From Laspinema palackyanum D2c (GTDB taxonomy: Bacteria > Cyanobacteriota > Cyanobacteriia > Cyanobacteriales > Laspinemataceae), in contig NZ_JAMXFD010000008.1 in the NCBI RefSeq assembly GCF_025370875.1, forward strand, positions 187,907 through 251,906: a stretch of 64,000 nt of DNA, read 5' to 3'. Under the pieces are notes generated by a model, which did not search any database, had not been told where the DNA came from, and worked only from the letters and a program-made list of their open reading frames with translations. Position 1 is the first letter of the stretch, and every line of letters begins with the position of its first letter. Below are positions 8,787 to 17,310 of the stretch, one piece after another. The translations under genes and the position numbers were made by a program.

Positions 8787-11036
8787 TTAAAACAAATAGA
8801 CCTCTCCAGGGTCAGAGCCAAAGATCCAACCTGGAGCGGCGATCGCCATGCTGTCACCGATCCCAGTCACTGCAGCGCCAAACCCTTCGGTTCGCTCTGG
8901 AAAAGGATTTCTGAACGTGGTGACCAGTTCCCCAGTAGTGCCATCAAACAGATAGGCGGATCCCTCGTTCGTGGTACTTGGATTAACTCCAGGAGCGCCA
9001 ATCAGGAAATTATCTGCGATCGCCGCTACGGAAGTCCCAAACCCCTCGTAGCTTTCTGATGAGGGGTTAGAAAAGCTCAGGAGCATCTCCCCGGTACTGC
9101 CATCGATTAAATAGGCTGCTCCCGAAAACAAATCAGCTCCCTCCGCACCTACTAAAATCCTGTTACCCACTGGTGCTAAAGAGACACCAAAGGCATCACT
9201 CTGATTGGGAGCCGGACTGTTAAAGGTTTGGAGCAATGCTCCCGTTGCCGGATCCAAGAGATAGACCCGACCGGAATTAAAGCCATTCCCATCATCAAAC
9301 GGTGCAGCAATTAAAGCATTATTACCCAGTGCTGCCACTTCCTGACCAAATCCATCTAAACTATAAGGCTCTGGATTTAAGAAAGTTTGGAGGAGATTAC
9401 CACTGGGATCGAATAGATACGCGGCACCACTTCCGGATTGATTACCACTGGCAACCCCACCGTCACCAATCAATAGATTATTGCCTATAAACGCCACAGA
9501 GAACCCAAAGGAATCCCCAGGATTCGGAGATGGCGATCGCAGGGTTTGCACCACTGCTCCTGTATCCACGTCAAACAGGTAAGCAATTCCTGAACCTAGA
9601 CCACCCGTTGCATCCCTGGGGGCCCCAATGAGTACAAGGTTACCCTGGGCTGCAATCGAGATTCCGAAGCGATCCCCCACGCTAGAAGTCGGACTGTTGA
9701 AGGTTTGTAACAGTTCTCCTGTGGTTCCATCAAACCAATAAACCACCCCAGGAACAGCATTCGGGCTATTCTTGCCCGGTGCGCCAATGAAAAGGTTCTG
9801 ACCCAATGGGACCAGTTCTGCACCAAAATTATCCCCTGGGGTGGGGTTAGGGTTCCGAAAGGTCAATTTCGGTAACTGGGTATCGTCATCAATAATGTCT
9901 AGAACGGCTGTATTTTGAATTCCGATGACTGCTTCGCCCGTGGGATTAAGTAACGTTAAATAAAGGCTTTCAGTCGATTCTAATTGCGGATCGTTAACAA
10001 TGGGAATTGTCACCGTTTTCTGGGTTTCTCCCGGTGCAAAATTAATTAAGACAGGCGTATTGTCGTAATCCTCTAGGGCGATCGCCTCATTACTAGACGC
10101 GGAAATCGTCACCCCTACGGTTCCCTCCCCACCATTGCGGGTTACTGTCACTGCCGCTTCAGTCGTGCCATCCTCATTAACGCTAAAATTGCTGTCGCTA
10201 AAATTTAGGGTTGCCAAATTGATAAAATCTTCTGCATCCAGAGTGCCGAGGTCAACAGACTGCAATACGGCTAAAAACTGCCCATTGGATTTATCTCGAA
10301 GCAGGACATCTGAACTATTATTTTCCGTTCCTTGAATCAATTCAAGGTCAGTAAATGTTAGACCTTCAATGAGAGCAATTTTATCGATACCATCGGTAAA
10401 ATCTGTAATCACATCGGCAGAGGCGATCGCTGTCCCACCCAGATTTTTTCTTAGGAAAAAGGTATCATTGCCTTCAGCGCCGGTTAACGTATCGATCCCA
10501 ATATCCCCATAAAGGCGATCGTCGCCTAATCCTCCCATCACTAAGTCATTGTCTTTACCCCCGCGTAGGATATCATTTCCAGCACCACCGATTACCGTAT
10601 CATTTCCTCGGTTGCCATTTAGTTCATCTGCACCTTCACCCCCATCCAAACTATCTTCACCCGCCAGTCCTAACAGGGTGTCATTACCCAGTTCGCCCCC
10701 TAGGAAATCACTGCCATCACCCCCAAAATTGGCTTCAGGTCCTTGATCTCCAATCAGAAAATCGTTGCCATCTCCTCCGAACAACGTATCATTACCCAGA
10801 TCGCCGAAACAGGTATCGTCTCCCAGGGTTCCAAAGAGGCGATCGCCGTCTTTGCCTCCGCGCACAATATCATTGCCATTTCCGCCAAAAACTGTATCGT
10901 TTCCCTGATTTCCATTCAGGCGATCGTCCCCGTCAAAACCTTCGAGGATGTCATCTCCAGAAAACCCCAAAATAGAGTCAATTTCTGGGGTTCCTGTCAA
11001 GGTATCATTTTTGTCACTGCCCAATAGAGGAGCCAT
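8787..11036 (-). CDS. Secreted RTX / Calx-beta / FG-GAP beta-propeller protein
   Basis: A 749-residue extracellular-type protein with three regions in order. Residues 1 to about 200 carry hemolysin-type calcium-binding nonapeptides (GNDTLFGGDGND-like), followed by a short RTX C-cap segment to about 275. Residues about 278-375 form a Calx-beta domain (NFSVNEDGTTEAAVTVTR ... TVTIPIVNDPQLE). Residues about 395-749 hold seven or so FG-GAP/integrin-type repeats with GDNFGAELVPLG and LFIGAPG-like units. There is no classical signal peptide, as usual for RTX proteins exported by type I secretion. The RTX block is N-terminal, while type I signals are usually C-terminal, so the export route is unclear. 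The gene stands alone, with no secretion genes nearby. Confidence 0.85.
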   Translation of the reverse strand: MAPLLGSDKNDTLTGTPEIDSILGFSGDDILEGFDGDDRLNGNQGNDTVFGGNGNDIVRGGKDGDRLFGTLGDDTCFGDLGNDTLFGGDGNDFLIGDQGPEANFGGDGSDFLGGELGNDTLLGLAGEDSLDGGEGADELNGNRGNDTVIGGAGNDILRGGKDNDLVMGGLGDDRLYGDIGIDTLTGAEGNDTFFLRKNLGGTAIASADVITDFTDGIDKIALIEGLTFTDLELIQGTENNSSDVLLRDKSNGQFLAVLQSVDLGTLDAEDFINLATLNFSDSNFSVNEDGTTEAAVTVTRNGGEGTVGVTISASSNEAIALEDYDNTPVLINFAPGETQKTVTIPIVNDPQLESTESLYLTLLNPTGEAVIGIQNTAVLDIIDDDTQLPKLTFRNPNPTPGDNFGAELVPLGQNLFIGAPGKNSPNAVPGVVYWFDGTTGELLQTFNSPTSSVGDRFGISIAAQGNLVLIGAPRDATGGLGSGIAYLFDVDTGAVVQTLRSPSPNPGDSFGFSVAFIGNNLLIGDGGVASGNQSGSGAAYLFDPSGNLLQTFLNPEPYSLDGFGQEVAALGNNALIAAPFDDGNGFNSGRVYLLDPATGALLQTFNSPAPNQSDAFGVSLAPVGNRILVGAEGADLFSGAAYLIDGSTGEMLLSFSNPSSESYEGFGTSVAAIADNFLIGAPGVNPSTTNEGSAYLFDGTTGELVTTFRNPFPERTEGFGAAVTGIGDSMAIAAPGWIFGSDPGEVYLF

Positions 11037-11115
11037 ATTTTAATTTCATAGGTTTGCGCATTAATTTAGCGATCAGCTAGACTGTTGATTTTTCCGGTCA
11101 AATGATAAAAATCTT

Positions 11116-11792
11116 AAACCAACATTCCGTAGGTTAAGTTAAAGAAGTAAATAATATTTCCGGCAGGAGGCTCCCACAACCTGAAGTATCCATTGCCGTT
11201 CCTCGGTTAAATCGGTAATTTGTTGACATCCATTAAGGGTCAGGAGATGAATCGATTAAAAGCATTGGAAAACCCATCTTAAAGTTGGAGTGGCGGTGGG
11301 GTTACCCAATTGGTTATTAATCGACTTTTTGGCCTGTGCTAGTGCTGACGTTGTGTAAGATTTCTGCGTTAACTCCTTCTTTTTCCGCAGCAGCTAGGGC
11401 AATTTAAACAAACAGTTGAGTCAGTCCCGCTTTATAGAGGACGTCGAGAACTCTCCCAAGTCGGTCATCATTGAGATGCTCTGGAGTGATCTCTTCGTAC
11501 AAGAGGTGTTCTGTCGCTTTTCCCTCGAAGAACTTCTCAAATAGGTACAACGGAGCGCTCACCAAGCCTAACCCGTTGATAATCATGGCTTTGATTATGA
11601 TTCCGGCACTCACGAGTTCTAGGGGGTGGCTCCCTAGCACCTGATTGATGATTTCTACCAGTCCAACCCGATGTAGGATGCCTGCTACTATGCCCAAGTG
11701 GTTAATATCTGGTCCTCTAACGGAAGATGCTATACCTGTCATACTTTTAAAAGTATTCGCCCTGTGCTATTTTACCTGCGGAATGTAGGTTT
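11116..11792 (-). mobile_element. Internally deleted IS1634-type insertion element
   Basis: A 677-bp element bounded by imperfect terminal inverted repeats. The left end AAACCAACATTCCGTAGGT (11116-11134) is matched by the right end, which read on the minus strand is AAACCTACATTCCGCAGGT (11774-11792); only two bases differ. Between them lie the start and the end of a DUF4277-type transposase with most of the middle missing. No clear target-site duplication is seen. The element cannot encode an active transposase but keeps ends that a full-length relative might move. Confidence 0.75.
11139..11742 (-). pseudogene. IS1634-type (DUF4277) transposase remnant
   Basis: The first 112 codons (11404-11742) encode the N-terminal DUF4277 domain, including HPLELVSAGIIIKAMIINGL and the segment PEHLNDDRLGRVLDVLYKAG, and stop at 11404. 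Further downstream in other frames are IALAAAEKEGVNAE and then a typical transposase tail (NQLGNPTATPTLRWVFQC, ITDLTEERQWIL, CRKYYLLL) ending at 11139. A full IS1634-family transposase is about 500-600 residues, so most of the catalytic core is deleted and the remainder is frameshifted. It is non-functional. Confidence 0.8.
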
Positions 11793-11812
11793 CATCCGGA
11801 TTCCAGTTTTCA

Positions 11813-11852
11813 AAGCAAAAACCCACAACCTGAAGGGTGTGGGTTTTTGCTT
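11813..11852. terminator. Perfect 15-bp bidirectional terminator
   Basis: AAGCAAAAACCCACA (11813-11827) pairs perfectly with TGTGGGTTTTTGCTT (11838-11852) around a 10-nt loop. The T-run serves the plus strand and the A-run gives a U-tract on the minus strand. It overlaps the stop codon of the ArsR-type gene and ends its transcription. Confidence 0.8.
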
Positions 11853-12228
11853 ATCGTTTTCCATGCAAGCTCAAAGAGCGGAATTGACGCGCTTGTTCTT
11901 CAATCCGCTCGGCAAGGCGATCGCACACGAGATTACACAGCTCGAAAATCAGCGGATCTTCCACACGATAATAAGCCGAAGTGCCTTCCGTGCGACGACT
12001 GAGGATTCCCGCTTGCAGCATAACTTTCAGATGTTTAGAGACATTCGCCTGACTGGTGGAGGTGGCATCCACTAACTCTTGTACACATTTTTCACCATTT
12101 CTGAGTAAGTTTAAGAGCTTCAAGCGCATGGGCTCACTCAAAATACTGAAATATTCCGCCACTTGTTGCAATACCTCTGGGGGTAAGGGTTGCGCTCGTT
12201 TCATGGCTGGTCCTAAAGAATTACCCAT
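11851..12228 (-). CDS. ArsR/SmtB-family transcriptional regulator
   Basis: A small winged-helix repressor of 125 residues (117 if the internal ATG at 12204 is used). The fold core is clear: FSILSEPMRLKLLNLLRNGE, then the recognition helix region TSQANVSKHLKVMLQAGIL, then the wing RRTEGTSAYYRVED. Members sense metals or other stress and derepress neighbouring genes. Candidate thiol ligands are Cys in GEKCVQELVD and in ELCNLVC near the C-terminus; no standard SmtB zinc site or ArsR CVC motif is seen, so the ligand is unknown. A perfect palindrome overlaps the upstream ATG. No metal-transport gene lies beside it. Both possible starts have an AGGA at reasonable distance. Confidence 0.85.
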   Translation of the reverse strand: MGNSLGPAMKRAQPLPPEVLQQVAEYFSILSEPMRLKLLNLLRNGEKCVQELVDATSTSQANVSKHLKVMLQAGILSRRTEGTSAYYRVEDPLIFELCNLVCDRLAERIEEQARQFRSLSLHGKR

Positions 12229-12238
12229 ATTTATATGG
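12225..12238 (-). promoter_or_regulatory. Candidate ArsR-type operator palindrome
   Basis: CCATAT-TT-ATATGG is a perfect 14-bp palindrome overlapping the first ATG of the ArsR-type gene. A/T-rich palindromes at the start of such genes are common autoregulatory operators. If translation begins at 12204, the palindrome lies in the 5' leader. Confidence 0.45.
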
Positions 12239-12297
12239 TCCTATTGTAACAGTAAACCGATTTATGACAATTAAGTAATTAAAGGGAGTGAACTCAA

Positions 12298-12331
12298 GAG
12301 TCGATTGTCTTGAGAGCAAGGCAATCGACTC
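12298..12331 (-). terminator. accB terminator hairpin
   Basis: GAGTCGATTG (12298-12307) pairs with CAATCGACTC (12322-12331), with an additional inner stem CTTG/CAAG. It lies 22 bp past the accB stop on the minus strand. There is no long U-tract. Confidence 0.7.
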
Positions 12332-12352
12332 ACTCATGGAGGCGGGAAAACA

Positions 12353-12913
12353 TTACTCGGGGCTAATCCGCATTAAAGGCTGACCGTATTCTACCGGAGT
12401 GCCATTTTCGACCAAAATTTCCACCACTTGTCCGGAAACCTCAGCCTCGATTTCATTCATCAACTTCATCGCCTCAATGATGCAGACGGTTTGGCCGAGT
12501 TTGATGCGATCGCCCACGGCGACAAATGGCGGTTCATCAGGAGAGGGAGAGCGATAGAAGGTCCCCACCATTGGGGAAATGACCTCCAAAAACTTGCGAT
12601 CGTTCGTCACTGGAGCCGGAGCAGCGACACTGGGACCTCCAGGAGCATTCCCCTCCGTCGGCCCAGGGGTCCCCGACGAGGTAGGGGCTGTCGGAATAGC
12701 AGGCTTAACCGGGGGACTTGAAGGGGCGATCGCCCCAGTTCCCTCAGTCGCCAGGATCAACCCCGGATCAACCGGGATCCCCACCCGCTCGGCAATTAAC
12801 CTATCCTTGCGTAGGGTCAGCTCAAAATCGCCACTTTTTAAAATCAGCTCAGAAATATCCGTTCCATTGAAAGCCCCAAGCAGCTCACTCAGTTGGCTTA
12901 AATCCAGTTGCAC
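12353..12913 (-). CDS. accB: Biotin carboxyl carrier protein of acetyl-CoA carboxylase
   Basis: A 186-residue cytoplasmic carrier that holds biotin during carboxylation of acetyl-CoA, the first step of fatty-acid synthesis. The C-terminal biotinyl domain (about 108-186) contains EAMKLMNE with the biotinylated lysine at residue 150. The N-terminal part (1-40) resembles the AccC-interacting segment, and a Pro/Ala/Gly-rich linker (about 58-105) joins the two, as is usual. The start is a GTG at 12911-12913; an in-frame TGA lies just upstream, so no longer form is possible. It follows efp by 200 bp on the same strand, a pairing conserved in cyanobacteria. Confidence 0.95.
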   Translation of the reverse strand: MQLDLSQLSELLGAFNGTDISELILKSGDFELTLRKDRLIAERVGIPVDPGLILATEGTGAIAPSSPPVKPAIPTAPTSSGTPGPTEGNAPGGPSVAAPAPVTNDRKFLEVISPMVGTFYRSPSPDEPPFVAVGDRIKLGQTVCIIEAMKLMNEIEAEVSGQVVEILVENGTPVEYGQPLMRISPE

Positions 12914-12975
12914 AGTTTCTTTGACCCCGTAAAATCAACGTTATTCTTCTCTAGTTTTTCCCCATCGAGCCCAAG

Positions 12976-13027
12976 GGAGGGCGATCGCCTCGGTTTCCCC
13001 GGGATAAACCCACCGCGATCGCCCTCC
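12976..13027. repeat. Hairpin with HIP1 in both arms
   Basis: GGAGGGCGATCGC (12976-12988) and GCGATCGCCCTCC (13015-13027) are perfect inverted copies separated by 26 nt, in the efp-accB gap. Each arm contains the HIP1 octamer. It may attenuate read-through from efp into accB. Confidence 0.6.
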
Positions 13028-13113
13028 AAGGCAGCCCAGGAGAGGGAATAAACACCACTCTCCGGAGTGCAAAGACGCACGAGGACTGACCGCTAGTCGG
13101 TAAGCGCGAAACT

Positions 13114-13674
13114 CTATGATTCTCGGCCCAGATAGGAATCGTTGCGGGTATCGATTTTAATCCGTTCACCGATCGTTATGAACAAGGGAACCATCACCTC
13201 AGCCCCAGTTTCCACCGTCGCGGGTTTAGTTCCACCCGTTGCGGTATCCCCTTTGATGCCCGGATCGGTTTGTGTCACTTCCAAAACGACCGAGTTGGGC
13301 AGTTCAACTTCCAGCACTTGTTCGCCCCAACGGACGACGTTTACTTCCATCCCTTCCTTGAGATACTTGACGCGATCGCCAATTTGCTGTTCACTCAAAC
13401 GGGTCTCTTCATAGCTTCCCATATCCATAAACACTAACTGTTCACCTTCTCTATAGGTGTACTGCATCGTATTTTTTTCTAACGTCGCTTGTGGCACGCT
13501 CTCTGCCGCACGAAACGTGCGCTCAATCACACTGCCATTCTGGACATTCTTTAATTTCGTGCGAACAAAGGCCGAGCCTTTACCGGGTTTGACATGGAGG
13601 AATTCAACCACCCGCCACACAACCCCATCTAATTCAATTGTGACGCCGGTGCGAAAGTCGTTACTGGAAATCAT
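13114..13674 (-). CDS. efp: Translation elongation factor P
   Basis: A 186-residue protein that binds ribosomes between the P and E sites and relieves stalling at polyproline. All three beta-barrel domains are present: the KOW-like N-domain, a middle OB domain and a C-terminal OB domain ending in [18 protein letters not shown], the family signature. The tip loop [14 protein letters not shown] carries Lys32, equivalent to the modified lysine of E. coli EF-P. Whether it is modified here cannot be read from the window, as no epmA/epmB is present. It is first in a likely efp-accB unit. Confidence 0.97.
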   Translation of the reverse strand: MISSNDFRTGVTIELDGVVWRVVEFLHVKPGKGSAFVRTKLKNVQNGSVIERTFRAAESVPQATLEKNTMQYTYREGEQLVFMDMGSYEETRLSEQQIGDRVKYLKEGMEVNVVRWGEQVLEVELPNSVVLEVTQTDPGIKGDTATGGTKPATVETGAEVMVPLFITIGERIKIDTRNDSYLGRES

Positions 13675-13868
13675 GAATCTTTATTCGTGGAGAATAATCG
13701 GGATTTTATTTTACCGCGAATTCTCCCCTTCAATGGTATTGGATCAAATTCCCACTTTCCGATCCCCTCCCATCCGGACCCAGAAATTCCCCGAGATGCC
13801 CCTGTGCAACTTCCCCCAGTATGGGAAGATTGATCCATGCCGATTAAAAAGGATTCAGAGATATATTG

Positions 13869-15014
13869 ATGCTGGCTTCAAGTCAAAAAATTACAAATTT
13901 ATGGCAACGCGGCCTCAAAGCCGCTTTAATGGTCGTGCTAATGACCAGTCTCTCCCTGGGATTAAGCTCCGCTTGGTGGGATGGCGGCGACAGTTCCACC
14001 CCCAACCGCACCAGCGTACTCCCCCAAGGAAATGCCATCACCGATGGTAAAGCCCTCTTACGATATGCCTTACCCATTGAAAATTCAGCAATTCGCGAGG
14101 CCCAAAGTAGTTTAGAAGATATCTCCCAGCAACTGCGGGGCAAACGCTGGAGTCCCATAACCAGTGATATCACCAAAGCTGCCGGAATTTTTACCAATCG
14201 CGAGGCGGATATCTTGAAGGATATTCCCGAATCGCAACAAGCGAATGCGAGTGCTATCCTCGCCCAAATTAAAGAGGAAATTGGCACCTTGCGATCATCC
14301 GTCGAGGTTCAGGATAAACCCGCTACCCAGGATGGGCGCGATCGCCTCCTGGATTTAGTCGGCCAACTCGAAGAAATGATGGTCGCCGAATTCCCTTATC
14401 AAGTCCCCGCAGAATACAGCCATCTGCCTCAACTTCTGGGCCGCGCCACCGTCGCTGTCGAAACCAACAAAGGCAATCTCACCGTGGTCCTAGACGGATA
14501 TAGCGCCCCGGTGACCTCCGGCAACTTTGTAGACCTCGTTCAGCGCGGATTTTACGATGGCCTAGAATTTATTCGTTCAGAAGATTTCTATGTCCTCCAA
14601 ACCGGGGATCCGGTAGGACCCAACCAAGGCTTTATTGACCCCGATACGGGAGAATATCGTAATATTCCCCTGGAAATCTTCGTCCGTGGGGATAAACAGC
14701 CCACCTATGGAATTACCTTGGAAGAGGCGGGACGATTCCGAGAACAGCCAGTCCTCCCCTTCTCCGCTTTTGGGACCGTCGCAATGGCCCGCCCGGAAGA
14801 TGACCCCGATGGCGGTTCTTCCCAGTTTTTCTTCTTCCTATTTGAACCGGAGTTAACCCCTGCGGGTCTCAATTTGCTGGATGGTCGGTATTCGGTCTTT
14901 GGCTATGTGGTCGAAGGGAAGGAAATTTTAGAAAAGCTCAAACAGGGGGATCAGATTCTTTCGATGAAAGTGGTCCAAGGGATGGAAAATTTCGTTCCCG
15001 CCCAAGCAAGTTAA
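13869..15014 (+). CDS. Lumenal cyclophilin-type peptidyl-prolyl isomerase (CYP38/TLP40-like)
   Basis: A 381-residue protein. Residues 1-40 carry a positively charged start and a hydrophobic core (AALMVVLMTSLSLGLSSAWW) typical of a thylakoid-lumen or periplasmic signal. Residues about 50-175 are helical and match the N-terminal helical bundle of CYP38/TLP40. The C-terminal cyclophilin domain (about 190-370) shows VAVETNKGNLTVVLDGY, then APVTSGNFVDLVQRGFYDGL, then SSQFFFFL. In plants CYP38 is needed for photosystem II assembly; a related role is inferred. Several cyclophilin catalytic residues look substituted, as in CYP38. ATG 13869 is preferred over the TTG just before it. Confidence 0.85.
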   Translation: MLASSQKITNLWQRGLKAALMVVLMTSLSLGLSSAWWDGGDSSTPNRTSVLPQGNAITDGKALLRYALPIENSAIREAQSSLEDISQQLRGKRWSPITSDITKAAGIFTNREADILKDIPESQQANASAILAQIKEEIGTLRSSVEVQDKPATQDGRDRLLDLVGQLEEMMVAEFPYQVPAEYSHLPQLLGRATVAVETNKGNLTVVLDGYSAPVTSGNFVDLVQRGFYDGLEFIRSEDFYVLQTGDPVGPNQGFIDPDTGEYRNIPLEIFVRGDKQPTYGITLEEAGRFREQPVLPFSAFGTVAMARPEDDPDGGSSQFFFFLFEPELTPAGLNLLDGRYSVFGYVVEGKEILEKLKQGDQILSMKVVQGMENFVPAQAS

Positions 15015-15062
15015 GGGTTTAGGGTGGAGAGAAACTGCCGATTTGCCGCAGTTTGAAAGCAG

Positions 15063-15100
15063 AAGTCTAGTGGAAGCATCCACTAGACTTTACTATTTTT
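15063..15100 (+). terminator. Terminator of the cyclophilin gene
   Basis: AAGTCTAGTGGA (15063-15074) pairs perfectly with TCCACTAGACTT (15079-15090) around AGCA and is followed by TACTATTTTT. This is a classic intrinsic terminator, ending just before the thiL ribosome-binding site. Confidence 0.9.
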
Positions 15101-15118
15101 GGGGAGGTTATAAACAGG

Positions 15119-16138
15119 GTGAAGAAGGAGCCAGAGAATTCCCTTTCGGTTCGAGAGTTGGGGGAACAGGGACTGTTAAAACGATTGCATCGATTTTGTC
15201 CACCGGAGTGGGTGGGGGATGATGCAGCAGCGATCGCCATGACAGCGGAACCGAATCGGTCGTTGGTGGTGACGACGGATATGTTGGTGGATGGGGTGCA
15301 TTTTAGCGATCGCACCACCTCGGCGGAAGATGTGGGATGGAGGGCGGCAGCGGCAAATTTATCGGATTTAGCCGCAATGGGTGCTACTCCGTTAGCCATC
15401 ACCGTCAGTTTAGGATTGCTGGGGGATACTCCTGTGTCTTGGGTGGAGGGGGTTTATACCGGGATGGTGAGTTGTCTGGATGCTTATCAGACTGCGATCG
15501 CCGGTGGAGATGTTTGTCAGTCTCCGGTGAATGTCATTTCGATTACCGCTTTCGGTTGGGTACCCACGGACCGGACGATTCGACGGCAGAATGGGAAACC
15601 CGGGGATGCGATCGTCGTTACCGGGGTGCATGGAGCCTCCCGTGCGGGATTAGAATTATTGCTGCATCCGGAAACGGGACAAGATTGGTTAGAAGAAGAG
15701 ATTCGCGAATTAATTACCGCCCATCAGCGTCCGAATCCGCGCCTGGATGTGTTACCGATCCTGTGGGAGGTGATGGGGGAGGGGGGAGAAATAGCGGGAA
15801 TGGATAGTTCCGATGGGTTAGCCGATGCGATCGTCCAGATTACCCGAGCCAGTGGGGTCGGCGCGACCCTAGAGCGGGGTTTGATTCCCGTGCCAGCCCC
15901 TTTAAAGCAGAGAGTGGGGGAAGAACGGGCAGTGGAGTGGGCTTTATATGGGGGAGAAGATTTTGAACTCGTGCTGTGCTTACCCCCTTTAGTAGCGCGG
16001 GAGTTCGTAGAACGAGTTGGAAATGGAGCGGTAATTGTGGGGAGCTTAACAAAAAGCACCAGGGTTTGTCTAACTGACTCCACTGGTGCTTATGCTGACG
16101 AAGTGATCACTCAAAGTTTGAGTTTTCAGCATTTTTAA
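15119..16138 (+). CDS. thiL: Thiamine-monophosphate kinase
   Basis: A 339-residue enzyme that phosphorylates thiamine monophosphate to the active cofactor thiamine diphosphate. It belongs to the PurM/HypE-like ATP-binding superfamily. Visible signatures are VGDDAAAIAM near residue 30, TTDMLVDGVHFS near residue 60, then AAANLSDLAAMGATP, AGGDVCQS near residue 130 and MDSSDGLADAIVQI near residue 225. The start is a GTG at 15119, with GGGGAGG 11 bases upstream. The gene follows the cyclophilin terminator directly and is convergent with gap2; a small hairpin at its stop codon separates them. Confidence 0.95.
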   Translation: MKKEPENSLSVRELGEQGLLKRLHRFCPPEWVGDDAAAIAMTAEPNRSLVVTTDMLVDGVHFSDRTTSAEDVGWRAAAANLSDLAAMGATPLAITVSLGLLGDTPVSWVEGVYTGMVSCLDAYQTAIAGGDVCQSPVNVISITAFGWVPTDRTIRRQNGKPGDAIVVTGVHGASRAGLELLLHPETGQDWLEEEIRELITAHQRPNPRLDVLPILWEVMGEGGEIAGMDSSDGLADAIVQITRASGVGATLERGLIPVPAPLKQRVGEERAVEWALYGGEDFELVLCLPPLVAREFVERVGNGAVIVGSLTKSTRVCLTDSTGAYADEVITQSLSFQHF

Positions 16139-16144
16139 GCTGAA
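16125..16144. terminator. Hairpin at thiL stop, between convergent genes
   Basis: TTCAGC (16125-16130) pairs with GCTGAA (16139-16144) around ATTTTTAA, overlapping the thiL stop codon. Short but suitably placed between thiL and gap2. Confidence 0.4.
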
Positions 16145-16212
16145 GGTGACGAGTTTTGAATAGTGAACGAATCCGTCCGAAATCAAAACTCATTGCCTGC
16201 TTAGTTTTATGC

Positions 16213-17223
16213 TTACCATTTTTGAGCGACGAGTTCGGCCAAGTCAACCACACGCTGAGAGTAACCCCACTCATTATCGTACCAGCCGATGATTTTCACC
16301 ATGTTTCCATCCATGACCATCGTCAAGCTGGCATCGACAATAGACGATGCATCATGACCTTTATAGTCAGAGGAAACTAAAGGTTCATCACTGTATTCCA
16401 AAATGCCTTTCATCGGACCTTTAGCGGCTGCTTCTAAGACTTCATTGACTTGTTCGGCAAAGGTATTTTTCTCAACTTGAGCCACAAAATCTACGACCGA
16501 AACGTTCGGTGTTGGCACACGCATGGCGATGCCGTTCAACTTACCGGACATCTCTGGAATGACTAAAGCCACGGCTTTAGCTGCACCAGTGGAAGTCGGG
16601 ACGATATTGAGTGCAGCAGCACGAGCCCGACGCACATCGCGGTGGCTGGCATCCAGCAACCGTTGGTCGCCAGTGTAGCTGTGGGTTGTGGTCATCATGC
16701 CTTTGATGATGCCAAAGTTGTCGTTGATGACCTTAACGATCGGAGCCAAACAGTTCGTTGTACAACTGGCATTACTGATGATGTCGTACTCGTTGGGGTC
16801 GTACTTATCATGGTTAACTCCCATGACAAAAGTGCCAACTTTGCTGCCTTTTCCAGGAGCAGTAATCAACACCTTTTTTGCACCTGCTTGAATATGCTTT
16901 GAGGCACCTTCTTCGGTTACGAAGACCCCGGTGGATTCAATAACCAAATCAACTCCCCAAGCAGCCCAGGGCAAGTTTAAGGGATTGCGATCGGAGACAC
17001 ATTTAATGGTCTTGCCGTTGACAGTAATGGAGTTTTCATCGGCACTAATGTCAGCATCCAACGTTCCCAACATGGAGTCATATTTGAGTAGATGGGCGTT
17101 GGTGCTTGGGTCGGATGTGTCGTTCACACCGACCAGTTCGAGTTGGCTGTTGGATCTGGTTAACCAGCAGCGCAGGAAGTTGCGTCCGATACGTCCAAAA
17201 CCGTTAATCGCTACTCTAATCAC
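16213..17223 (-). CDS. gap2: Glyceraldehyde-3-phosphate dehydrogenase, photosynthetic type
   Basis: A 336-residue enzyme that interconverts 1,3-bisphosphoglycerate and glyceraldehyde-3-phosphate. The N-terminal Rossmann motif [13 protein letters not shown] is clear; the catalytic Cys154 lies in [12 protein letters not shown], and the substrate-binding loop [16 protein letters not shown] follows. The spacing [17 protein letters not shown] after the second strand fits Gap2, the Calvin-cycle form that can use NADPH, rather than glycolytic Gap1. The C-terminus ends [18 protein letters not shown] with no CP12-like extension. The ATG lies at the start of a promoter region shared with the nadD 3' end, so it is probably transcribed alone. 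Confidence 0.95.
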   Translation of the reverse strand: MIRVAINGFGRIGRNFLRCWLTRSNSQLELVGVNDTSDPSTNAHLLKYDSMLGTLDADISADENSITVNGKTIKCVSDRNPLNLPWAAWGVDLVIESTGVFVTEEGASKHIQAGAKKVLITAPGKGSKVGTFVMGVNHDKYDPNEYDIISNASCTTNCLAPIVKVINDNFGIIKGMMTTTHSYTGDQRLLDASHRDVRRARAAALNIVPTSTGAAKAVALVIPEMSGKLNGIAMRVPTPNVSVVDFVAQVEKNTFAEQVNEVLEAAAKGPMKGILEYSDEPLVSSDYKGHDASSIVDASLTMVMDGNMVKIIGWYDNEWGYSQRVVDLAELVAQKW

Positions 17224-17310
17224 TGCGTCTTGCCCCTTTCTTTAATGTAAAACTGCCTAACGTAATGAACCCAATCATATCGCAACAGGTGTAAATTTCG
17301 ATCAGATTTT

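Noticed and set aside
9596..9826. Open frames antisense to or inside the RTX/FG-GAP gene
   Set aside because: Shadow frames of a repetitive gene with strong coding signal on the minus strand in a single frame.
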